Assembly: GCA_045591565.1 (NCBI GenBank)
Contig: JAZNTB010000036.1
Coordinates: 1 to 8,148 of the forward strand
Direction: 5' to 3'
DNA from: UBA1738 sp045591565
GTDB lineage: Bacteria; Bacillota; Clostridia; UBA1381
Length of the DNA stretch: 8,148 bases
This document shows positions 1-5,498 of this stretch, piece by piece. Position numbers and translations under genes: made by a program. The first letter of the stretch is position 1; every line of letters starts with the position of its first letter. Below the pieces are notes generated by a model that was not told the origin of the DNA, searched no databases, and was given only the letters and a program-made list of their open reading frames with translations.

Positions 1-543
1 ATTTTAGACGGACATACTACTGGAGATTTTTCTAATTATATATCTTCGCTTATATGTAAAATAATTATATTGTATGGAACAAAAAACAATGTGATTAACA
101 GTATAAAAATTAATGACTATAACCCTGATCTGAATAAATTAAAAATTAACGACTTGTGGGTACATCTTCCAGATAAATTGGCATTACAAATGTTGCGATA
201 TATTAATATTAGAGAAAAACTGCTGAACGGAACAAAGAATGACAGACTTTTTGTTGATATAGTGAAGAATAGAAGAAATCTTGATTATAATAAAATGTTT
301 AAGGTGTTAAATAAATTTATAGGAAATAATAAAGGTGGTGCTATTGCTAAATACGGAATTGTTCAAATGATACAATCTGGTGTTCCGTCTGGTTTGATAA
401 AAAAATTTACTGGCTATAAAGATGTTGTAATTAACCATTGTGTTGAAATTGTTGATGAACAAAGCGGAATTGTTTTAATGAACGAGAAAAGTAAATTGTT
501 AGATACAACTTTCAGAAAGCAAGAATTATTTGATATAATGTAA
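1..543 (+). CDS. Tyrosine recombinase/phage integrase-like protein, C-terminal part, probably catalytically inactive (5' end outside window)
   Basis: The frame is open from base 1 to the TAA at 541-543, giving 180 visible residues. A TTG at 70 could be read as a start, but it has no convincing ribosome binding site and the homology-like region begins before or at it, so I treat the gene as running in from the left. The fold is suggested by a segment resembling the integrase C-terminal domain: SGVPSGLIKKFTGYK (visible residues 126-140) matches the usual pattern of 'xxGVPLxxIxxxLGH'. The catalytic set looks absent. The usual HxxR box before this helix reads GAIAKY, the LGH histidine is Tyr, the first Arg position reads KNNVIN, and no Tyr follows residue 139. 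Base composition is far more AT-rich than the genes to the right. It could be a decayed integrase or a non-catalytic DNA-binding relative. The family assignment is pattern-based and moderate in strength. Confidence 0.62.
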   Translation: MLDGHTTGDFSNYISSLICKIIILYGTKNNVINSIKINDYNPDLNKLKINDLWVHLPDKLALQMLRYINIREKLLNGTKNDRLFVDIVKNRRNLDYNKMFKVLNKFIGNNKGGAIAKYGIVQMIQSGVPSGLIKKFTGYKDVVINHCVEIVDEQSGIVLMNEKSKLLDTTFRKQELFDIM

Positions 544-550
544 TACATAC

Positions 551-593
551 AAAAAACTGATGTTATTCCAAAACGGAACAACATCAGTTTTTT
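551..593 (+). terminator. Strong rho-independent terminator after the recombinase-like gene, probably bidirectional
   Basis: A perfect 14-bp inverted repeat pairs 551-564 (AAAAAACTGATGTT) with 580-593. A further four inner pairs (566-569 with 575-578) follow one mismatch, and the loop is about five bases. The right arm ends in six T on the plus strand. The left arm begins with six A, giving a T run on the minus strand, so it could stop transcription from both sides. It starts 7 bases after the stop codon of the recombinase-like gene. Confidence 0.88.
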
Positions 594-603
594 AGTTCTC
601 TTC

Positions 604-625
604 AAATTTGTGGTAAATTTGTGGT
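604..625. repeat. Two tandem copies of an 11-bp repeat, candidate integrase arm-type binding sites
   Basis: The unit AAATTTGTGGT occurs exactly at 604-614 and 615-625 and is followed by AAAA. Tandem 11-bp repeats of similar form (the DR-2 repeats of Tn916, with an AAGTAGTAAAT-like core, quoted from memory) are bound by the N-terminal arm-binding domain of tyrosine integrases and lie between int and the element end. Here the pair lies between the 3' end of the recombinase-like gene and the 3' end of rpsI, about 60 bases from the rpsI stop, which is the expected geometry. The repeat is seen directly; its function is inferred. Confidence 0.65.
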
Positions 626-631
626 AAAACC

Positions 632-670
632 AAAAAAGAAAATCCCAGAAACCGCTTGTTTCTGGGATTT
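632..670 (-). terminator. Rho-independent terminator of the rplM-rpsI operon
   Basis: A perfect 13-bp inverted repeat pairs 658-670 with 640-652 around a 5-base loop. Read on the minus strand it is followed by TCTTTTTTG (639 down to 631), the expected U-rich tail. It begins 14 bases after the rpsI stop codon. Confidence 0.93.
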
Positions 671-684
671 GTAGTAGATAATAA

Positions 685-1080
685 TTATCTCTTTGAGAAC
701 TGTGGTGCACGACGAGCAGCCTTCAAGCCGTACTTCTTTCTTTCCTTCATTCTTGAGTCTCTTGTAAGGAAGCCAGCAGCCTTTAAGTCTGCACGGTAAG
801 CATCTGTGTCAACCTCTAAAAGTGCTCTTGCGATACCGTGACGGATAGCGCCTGCCTGACCTGTAAATCCGCCGCCCTCAACTGTTGCAACAACATCGAA
901 CTTGCCGATTGTTGATGTAAGAGTAAGTGGCTGACGAACGATAACCTTTAATGTATCAAGTCCGAAGTATTCGTCAATATCTCTCTTATTGATTGTTATT
1001 TTGCCGTTACCAGGAATAAGTCTAACTCTGGCAACAGATGATTTTCTTCTGCCTGTTCCGCAGTACTGTTCTTTAGCCAT
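685..1080 (-). CDS. rpsI: 30S ribosomal protein S9
   Basis: This is the small-subunit protein uS9, whose C-terminal tail reaches into the P site and contacts the initiator or peptidyl tRNA. The 131-residue length is normal. Family hallmarks are all present: GTGRRKSSVARVRL near the N-terminus, GGGFTGQAGAIRHGIARAL at about 69-87, and the basic tail ending DSRMKERKKYGLKAARRAPQFSKR-like, with the terminal SKR intact. The ATG is set by AGGAGG (plus-strand 1090-1095) 9 bases upstream, which overlaps the last base of the rplM stop codon. It is the second gene of the rplM-rpsI operon and is followed by its own terminator. Its 3' end faces the recombinase-like gene and is a plausible chromosomal attachment site. 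The intact C-terminus would fit integration that restores the reading frame. Confidence 0.98.
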   Translation of the reverse strand: MAKEQYCGTGRRKSSVARVRLIPGNGKITINKRDIDEYFGLDTLKVIVRQPLTLTSTIGKFDVVATVEGGGFTGQAGAIRHGIARALLEVDTDAYRADLKAAGFLTRDSRMKERKKYGLKAARRAPQFSKR

Positions 1081-1094
1081 GTTTCAAATCCTCC

Positions 1095-1532
1095 TTACTT
1101 AATCTCTTGTGTCCAAGCCTCAGGCTTCTGAGCTGCGTGGTTGTGCTCTGTGCCCTTATACACGCGAAGTCTTGTAAGAGCTGATCTTCCAATTGTGTTG
1201 TTAGGGAGCATACCCTTAACTGCGTACATCATAGCCTTTTCAGGATTTTCTGCCATAAGCTTATTGTAGTGGATTTCCTTGATTCCGCCTACCCAGCCTG
1301 TGTGGTAGTAACGAACCTTCTGGTTTAACTTATTACCTGTTAAAACAGCCTGTTCTGCGTTGATGATGATTACATGATCTCCGCAATCAACATTTGGTGT
1401 GAATGTAGGCAAGTGCTTGCCTCTTAAAATGCTTGCTGCAGCTGAAGCAACTCTACCGAGAGATTTTCCTGCAGCATCAATGATATACCATTTTCTTTCA
1501 ATTTCCTGTGGTTTTGCCATATAGCTACTCAT
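1095..1532 (-). CDS. rplM: 50S ribosomal protein L13
   Basis: This is the early-assembling large-subunit protein uL13. The 145 residues cover the whole family length and show the typical features: IERKWYIIDAAGKSLGRVAS near the N-terminus, RGKHLPTFTPNVDCGDHVIIINA in the middle, TGNKLNQKVRYYHTGWVGG, the KGMLPNNTIGR segment, and a C-terminal LRVYKGTEHNHAAQKPE. The ATG at 1532 is chosen over an internal one (MAKP, four codons later) because AGGAGG (plus-strand 1541-1546) sits 8 bases in front of it, and because L13 proteins usually begin with a short stretch before the MAKP-like sequence. The gene is transcribed from its own promoter and precedes rpsI by 14 bases. The structured leader suggests autogenous control by L13 itself. 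Confidence 0.98.
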   Translation of the reverse strand: MSSYMAKPQEIERKWYIIDAAGKSLGRVASAAASILRGKHLPTFTPNVDCGDHVIIINAEQAVLTGNKLNQKVRYYHTGWVGGIKEIHYNKLMAENPEKAMMYAVKGMLPNNTIGRSALTRLRVYKGTEHNHAAQKPEAWTQEIK

Positions 1533-1546
1533 TGATTTTACCTCCT

Positions 1547-1597
1547 TATATTAAGCGATTAAAATTCCGCTGCGCAAACCTTGGCGCAGACCAACAA
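1547..1597 (-). ncRNA. Structured 5' leader of rplM-rpsI, candidate L13 ribosomal-protein leader
   Basis: The predicted transcript starts near 1596 and carries, on the minus strand, a hairpin CTGCGC (1589-1584) with an 8-base loop and GCGCAG (1575-1570). A short AGCG...CGCT pairing overlapping its 3' side could form an alternative structure or pseudoknot just ahead of the ribosome binding site. The position, size and GC-rich hairpin in an otherwise AT-rich leader fit the L13 leader family described in Firmicutes, in which L13 is thought to bind its own mRNA. The hairpin is visible; the family match is from memory and needs a covariance-model search. Confidence 0.6.
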
Positions 1598-1602
1598 TTG
1601 AC

Positions 1603-1631
1603 ATTCTACTATATTTGAAAAATAAAGTCAA
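1603..1631 (-). promoter_or_regulatory. Sigma-A promoter of rplM-rpsI
   Basis: On the minus strand the -35 box TTGACT (1631-1626) is separated by exactly 17 bases from the -10 box TAGAAT (1608-1603). The start of transcription should fall near 1596, leaving a leader of about 64 bases before the rplM ATG. A-rich and T-rich tracts lie just upstream of the -35 box and may act as an UP element. Confidence 0.87.
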
Positions 1632-1666
1632 CACTTTTTTTGAAAAAATTTAAAATACAAATTTAA

Positions 1667-1702
1667 TTCTTTAAAATGCTCTATTTTTCTTTAAAATGCT
1701 CT
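1667..1702. repeat. Two direct copies of a 16-bp sequence, 20-bp period
   Basis: TTCTTTAAAATGCTCT occurs exactly at 1667-1682 and again at 1687-1702, with ATTT between the copies. The 20-bp spacing is close to two helical turns. The pair lies between the phosphatase stop codon and the rplM promoter, starting about 36 bases upstream of its -35 box. It could be a regulator or polymerase contact site, or a local duplication. Function unknown. Confidence 0.8.
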
Positions 1703-1716
1703 TGTTTTCTCAATCT

Positions 1717-2370
1717 CTATTTTAAAATAATGTCTAAAATTTCCGATGGATGAGCAACGATATGGTCTGCTCCTGCGTTTTTCAGCTCGGTTTCGTCACG
1801 AAATCCCCACAGTACGCCAATGGATTCCATTCCTGCATTTTTACCGGTTGTGATGTCGACATAGGTATCGCCTATAAATATGGTTTCAGCGGTTGTACAT
1901 CCTAACTCCTTTGCAATTAAAAGCGCTGCCTCGGGGTCAGGCTTTACCTTAATTCCCTTACGCTCGCCGCAGATTATATCAAATCTGTCGCCAAAGAACA
2001 GCTTTACAACATCCTGTGCAACATTATCCGGCTTGTTTGTAAGCACCGCAATTTTTATACCATTCGACTTTAAATTGTCAAGAAGCTCGATTATACCGTC
2101 ATACGGCTTTGTTTCATAAAGCGGGTCAGCCTCGTATGCCGCATCATATGCACCGCCGACATTTTTAAAATTCTCCTCGGTGTCTGCAGAAAAAATATCA
2201 AGCATTCTGTGGATTAAAAGGTCGCGTCCGTTACCAACTAACAGCTTGTACTTGTCAGGCTCTATCTCGGGGAACCCGTACTTTGTAAGGGCTGTATTGC
2301 CAAAGTGCGAAATCGCAGGAATGGTATCGGTGAGTGTTCCGTCTAAGTCAAAGATACAAAGTTTTGTCAT
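1717..2370 (-). CDS. HAD-superfamily phosphatase, phosphoglycolate-phosphatase-like (subfamily IA)
   Basis: This is a predicted cytoplasmic Mg-dependent phosphohydrolase of 217 residues, normal for Gph/PGMB-type enzymes. All four HAD motifs are visible: motif I DLDGTLTDT with nucleophile D8 and acid/base D10, motif II VLTNKP with T111, motif III Lys in KPDP (K143), and motif IV GDTYVD (D168, D172). The region between motifs I and II is the helical C1 cap. The natural substrate cannot be read from the sequence; phosphoglycolate, pyrophosphate and sugar phosphates are all possible. The ATG is supported by GGGAG (plus-strand 2378-2382) 7 bases upstream. The gene is monocistronic from a perfect-consensus promoter, but no strong terminator follows it, so it may read through toward rplM-rpsI. 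It diverges from nadK. Confidence 0.92.
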   Translation of the reverse strand: MTKLCIFDLDGTLTDTIPAISHFGNTALTKYGFPEIEPDKYKLLVGNGRDLLIHRMLDIFSADTEENFKNVGGAYDAAYEADPLYETKPYDGIIELLDNLKSNGIKIAVLTNKPDNVAQDVVKLFFGDRFDIICGERKGIKVKPDPEAALLIAKELGCTTAETIFIGDTYVDITTGKNAGMESIGVLWGFRDETELKNAGADHIVAHPSEILDIILK

Positions 2371-2403
2371 AATATTTCTCCCTTTTATACATTTTCTTCA
2401 TAT

Positions 2404-2432
2404 ATTATAGCCAAACATATTCAATTTGTCAA
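2404..2432 (-). promoter_or_regulatory. Perfect-consensus sigma-A promoter of the HAD phosphatase gene
   Basis: On the minus strand TTGACA (2432-2427), a 17-base spacer and TATAAT (2409-2404) match the sigma-A consensus at all 12 positions. A run of T (the A tract at 2431-2438 on the plus strand) abuts the -35 box and may act as an UP element. The predicted start is near 2397, about 27 bases before the ATG. Confidence 0.93.
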
Positions 2433-2440
2433 AAAAAATC

Positions 2441-2449
2441 GTACAGTAC
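2441..2449. promoter_or_regulatory. Operator-like inverted repeat GTAC-A-GTAC between divergent promoters
   Basis: A short perfect palindrome with a one-base centre lies between the two -35 boxes. It touches the -35 box of the nadK promoter at 2450 and is 9 bases from that of the phosphatase promoter. A protein bound here could affect both promoters. It is short enough to occur by chance, so the role is speculative. Confidence 0.3.
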
Positions 2450-2478
2450 TTGAATTTTGACTTAAATGATTGTATAAT
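2450..2478 (+). promoter_or_regulatory. Sigma-A promoter of the nadK-argR-recN operon
   Basis: TTGAAT (2450-2455), a 17-base spacer and TATAAT (2473-2478) form a near-consensus promoter with a predicted start near 2485, about 30 bases upstream of the nadK GTG. An upstream in-frame TTG at 2470 overlaps this -10 box and so cannot be the nadK start if this promoter is used. Confidence 0.85.
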
Positions 2479-2479
2479 A

Positions 2480-2493
2480 TGTATAAATATGCA
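2480..2493 (+). promoter_or_regulatory. Possible weak ARG box at the nadK-argR transcription start
   Basis: TGTAT-AAAT-ATGCA resembles the ArgR half-site pair TGAAT-N4-ATTCA with one mismatch in each half. It sits immediately after the -10 box, where a bound ArgR hexamer would block initiation. Autoregulation of argR is known in other bacteria. The match is imperfect in AT-rich sequence, so this is tentative. Confidence 0.25.
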
Positions 2494-2514
2494 TTAAGCA
2501 GGGGAGGTGCGCTT

Positions 2515-3333
2515 GTGAAAAGGATAGTGGTTATTCCCAATTATACAAAGGATAAAGAATATAAATATACAAAAAGGCTTTGCAGCTACCTTGACGGCAA
2601 GGCGGAGGTTGTGATGCAGGAAAAGGACAGGGCAGACGGCATATGTGCGAAATTTTTGGATGGTAATGTTTATGACGGTGCCGATGCGGTTATAGTGCTT
2701 GGCGGCGACGGAACGATGCTTCAGCTTGCTGAGCCGTGCGGCATAAATAAAATTCCTGTTATGGGTATAAATCTCGGCAAGGTCGGATTTATGACCGAGG
2801 TGGAAACTGCCGATATGGAGAGCGCTTGCGACAGCCTTCTTGAAGATAATTACAGAGTAGAAGAAAGAATGATGATGGAGATAGAGGCTCTCGGCGAAAG
2901 CTTTATTGCCTTAAATGATGTTGTTATTTCAAAACCGAGTGCGTGTATGGTTGCGATGGAGCTTTGCGCAAATGGAGAAAAGGTGAGCGAGTATATGGCA
3001 GACGGACTGGTAATCGCAACGCCTACAGGCTCGACGGGATATTCGCTCTCAGCAGGCGGACCTGTTGCAGACCCTGCGATGGAGGTTTTTATCGCAACAC
3101 CTATTTGTGCACATACCCTGTCTGCAAGACCTATGCTTTTATCGGAGCAAAAGTGCATAACATTGAAGCTCAAAGAGGACGGCAGTGAAAGCGCTATTGT
3201 GACGGTGGACGGCGTGAATAAGTGCACGGTGACTAAAAACGATACGGTTTCGGTAAGGCGCTCTGAACATACTCTGAGACTTATTAAGCTGGGAAAGCAG
3301 TCATTTTACTACACAATGATGGCTAAACTATAG
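2515..3333 (+). CDS. nadK: NAD kinase (ATP-NAD kinase)
   Basis: This enzyme phosphorylates NAD to NADP in the cytoplasm and is the sole known route to NADP in most bacteria. I use the GTG at 2515 because GGGGAGG (2501-2507) lies 7 bases ahead of it. The longer TTG-initiated frame from 2470 would start inside the -10 promoter box. The protein then has 272 residues, normal for the family. Seen motifs are GGDGT (63-67, catalytic D65), INLGKVGFM (85-93), the ND pair at 134-135 where the family usually has NE or ND, and the glycine-rich DGLVIATPTGSTGYS (163-177), in which the usual Ala-Tyr is Gly-Tyr. The two-domain Rossmann plus beta-sandwich layout fits. It is the first gene of the operon, with argR 22 bases downstream, a common Firmicutes order. 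Confidence 0.97.
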   Translation: MKRIVVIPNYTKDKEYKYTKRLCSYLDGKAEVVMQEKDRADGICAKFLDGNVYDGADAVIVLGGDGTMLQLAEPCGINKIPVMGINLGKVGFMTEVETADMESACDSLLEDNYRVEERMMMEIEALGESFIALNDVVISKPSACMVAMELCANGEKVSEYMADGLVIATPTGSTGYSLSAGGPVADPAMEVFIATPICAHTLSARPMLLSEQKCITLKLKEDGSESAIVTVDGVNKCTVTKNDTVSVRRSEHTLRLIKLGKQSFYYTMMAKL

Positions 3334-3355
3334 ATGCTGAAAGGAAAAACAGTTT

Positions 3356-3811
3356 ATGAAACAAAAAAGACATCGCAAAATACTAAGCATTATATCGGAG
3401 AAGGATGTAAAAACTCAGGAACAGCTGACCGACGCCTTAAAGGCAGCAGGTTTTCTGGTCACACAGGCGACGGTTTCAAGGGATATCAAGGAGTTGGGGC
3501 TTATTAAGCTGCCTCTTTCCGACGGCTCGTATAAGTATGCCGTAACCAAGGAGGAAAAGCAGGACAGCAGAGAGCATCTTGGGATTTTTTCCAAATCAGT
3601 AATGAATATACAGGCAGCCATGCACACCATAGTTATAAAAACACATTCGGGTATGGCAAATGCTGTTGCAGCATCGCTTGATACCTTTTTAGCGCATGAG
3701 ATTGTGGGTACTATTGCAGGTGATGACACTATACTGATTATTACCGAAAGCCCTGAAAATGCCGAGGAAATGGTAGTTAAACTGAGAAAAATCTTTAGTT
3801 GGAAGGAATAA
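3356..3811 (+). CDS. argR: Arginine repressor ArgR/AhrC
   Basis: This is a hexameric, arginine-responsive transcription factor that represses arginine biosynthesis and in Bacillus activates arginine catabolism. The 151 residues match the usual length. The N-terminal winged helix-turn-helix contains the recognition segment TQATVSRDIKELGLIK (36-51). A hinge follows at about 65-80, then the C-terminal trimerisation and arginine-binding domain with GTIAGDDTILII (118-129), whose Asp pair D123-D124 contacts arginine. The ATG is preceded by AGGA at 3342-3345 with a 10-base spacing, slightly long. It lies between nadK and recN in the typical order. No arginine biosynthesis genes are in the window, so its targets are elsewhere, apart from a possible weak ARG box at the operon's own start. 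Confidence 0.97.
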   Translation: MKQKRHRKILSIISEKDVKTQEQLTDALKAAGFLVTQATVSRDIKELGLIKLPLSDGSYKYAVTKEEKQDSREHLGIFSKSVMNIQAAMHTIVIKTHSGMANAVAASLDTFLAHEIVGTIAGDDTILIITESPENAEEMVVKLRKIFSWKE

Positions 3812-3863
3812 GTGTTAATTAGCGGAAATTCCTTTGTATGCGGATTTGTGAAAGGATTTAATA

Positions 3864-5498
3864 ATGTTAAACAGTCTTGATATAAAAAATGTAGCATTGA
3901 TAGAACAGCTTAATATTGAGATAGACAAGGGAATGACGGTATTAACCGGTGAAACCGGAGCGGGGAAGTCGATAATAATAGACGCCGTCAATCTTCTTTT
4001 GGGTGCAAGAACGAACAAAACGCTTGTGAGATTTGGTACCGATAAGGCGCGTGTTCAGGGACTTTTTTCGATTTCCGATGAACTGTGTGAGGTACTTGCA
4101 GACCTTGGTATAGACTTTGAGGACGGCGACCTTGTTATAAGCCGCGAAATTGACGCATCAGGCAAGAGCGTTTGCAGGATTAACGGCGTACTTGCGCCGC
4201 AAGGTGTACTTCGTGAGGTGGGTTCTTACCTTATTAATATTCACGGTCAGCAGGATAATCAGGCACTTTTGAATCCGCAGAAGCATATTGCATTTTTAGA
4301 TGGATATGCAAAAACAGATTTGACGCCATTTTCGGTGCTGTATGCAAAAAGGAAAGAGATATCGGGGCAGATTGATATGCTTTTGAAAAATGAACAGGAG
4401 CGACTTGACCGACAGGACCTCCTGCAATATCAGGTAGAGGAGCTTGCGGCAGCACAGCTTTCGCCAGGGGAAAAGGACGAGCTTTCGGAGCAGAAGCTTA
4501 TAATGGAAAATGCCGAGAAAATTGCAGCATCGGTAGGTGAGGCGTACGCCCTTTTATATGAGGAGAATTCTGCATATGATTCCATAAGTATGGCGGCATC
4601 TGCGCTCAGCAGAATTGGCGGTATTGATGAGCGCATAGATGAAATAGCATCGAAAATAACAGAAATGCAGTACGCTATTGCAGACTGTGTTCATGAGCTT
4701 AAAAGCTTTGGCGACGGTGTGGAATACAACGAAAACATATTGAACGATATAGAGGAAAGACTCGATTTGATAACAAGGCTTGAACGCAAGTACGGCGGAA
4801 GCGAGGAAGCGGCACTTGAATACTTGGCGCAGGCATCAGCTGAGCTTTTGCAGCTTGAAAATGCCGACGAAACCGTCGCTGAATTAAAGTTACAGCTATC
4901 GGAGATTGAAAAGGAGCTGGAGCTTGCGGCAGCAAAGATTTCCGCTCACAGAATTTCTGCGGCAAAGCGGCTGCAGGAAGAAATTGAGCTATCCCTTTTT
5001 GAGCTTGATATGCCGAAGGTTAAATTTGAGGTAAAGGTTGAACCTTGTGAATATACACAAAATGGTGCGGACCGCGTAGAATTTATGATATGCCCGAATG
5101 TGGGTGAGCCGATGAAACCACTTGTTGATATTGCGTCGGGCGGAGAACTTTCACGAGTAATGCTTGCTATCAAATCAATAATAGCAGACGGCGTGGATAC
5201 GCTTATTTTTGACGAAATCGACACCGGAGTTTCGGGAGCGGCAGCGCAGAAAATTGCTAAAAAGCTGTCGGCACTTGCCGGCGGAAAACAGGTTATATGC
5301 GTAAGCCATCAGCCACAGCTTGCCGCTGCGGCAGACAATCATTATATGATAAAAAAGAGTGAGGATAAGGACAGAACGGTTACTCACATCTATAAGCTTT
5401 CAAAGGAAGAAAGAATTAGTGAGCTTGCTCGAATAATAGACGGGGACAATATAACCGAAACAGCGATAAATCATGCAAAGGAAATGCTGGGACTATGA
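3864..5498 (+). CDS. recN: DNA repair protein RecN (SMC-like ATPase)
   Basis: RecN is a cytoplasmic SMC-family ATPase that acts early at double-strand breaks, binding and tethering DNA ends for RecA-dependent repair. The 544 residues are near the usual 550-575. The order is an N-terminal ATPase half with Walker A GETGAGKS (29-36) and the Q-loop region INIHGQQDNQ (125-133), a coiled coil of about 160-380 rich in Leu, Glu and Lys, then a C-terminal half with signature SGGELS (425-430), Walker B LIFDEID (447-453) and H-loop SHQP (481-484). AAAGGA at 3851-3856 lies 7 bases before the ATG. I find no LexA-type GAAC-N4-GTTC box nearby, so SOS control is not evident and expression probably comes from the nadK promoter. 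The next gene overlaps its stop codon. Confidence 0.98.
   Translation: MLNSLDIKNVALIEQLNIEIDKGMTVLTGETGAGKSIIIDAVNLLLGARTNKTLVRFGTDKARVQGLFSISDELCEVLADLGIDFEDGDLVISREIDASGKSVCRINGVLAPQGVLREVGSYLINIHGQQDNQALLNPQKHIAFLDGYAKTDLTPFSVLYAKRKEISGQIDMLLKNEQERLDRQDLLQYQVEELAAAQLSPGEKDELSEQKLIMENAEKIAASVGEAYALLYEENSAYDSISMAASALSRIGGIDERIDEIASKITEMQYAIADCVHELKSFGDGVEYNENILNDIEERLDLITRLERKYGGSEEAALEYLAQASAELLQLENADETVAELKLQLSEIEKELELAAAKISAHRISAAKRLQEEIELSLFELDMPKVKFEVKVEPCEYTQNGADRVEFMICPNVGEPMKPLVDIASGGELSRVMLAIKSIIADGVDTLIFDEIDTGVSGAAAQKIAKKLSALAGGKQVICVSHQPQLAAAADNHYMIKKSEDKDRTVTHIYKLSKEERISELARIIDGDNITETAINHAKEMLGL

Noticed and set aside
414..710. Minus-strand open frame of 98 codons overlapping the recombinase-like gene and the rpsI end
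   Set aside because: It runs through both terminators and the 3' end of rpsI, has no family resemblance and is explained as an antisense shadow in AT-rich DNA.
1643..1664. AT-only hairpin after the phosphatase gene (AAATTT pairs at 1659-1664 and 1646-1651 on the minus strand) as a terminator
   Set aside because: Six A-T pairs only, with half of the T run inside the stem; too weak to call, so read-through toward rplM remains possible.
2850..3227. Minus-strand open frame inside nadK
   Set aside because: It is fully inside a clearly coding gene and has no ribosome binding site or recognisable domain.
3812..3863. Separate promoter or LexA operator for recN
   Set aside because: No GAAC-N4-GTTC box and no well-spaced -35/-10 pair; only a GGAAATTCC palindrome is present, and it is short.
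4946..5224. Minus-strand open frame inside recN
   Set aside because: Antisense to the conserved RecN signature region; a by-product of codon usage.
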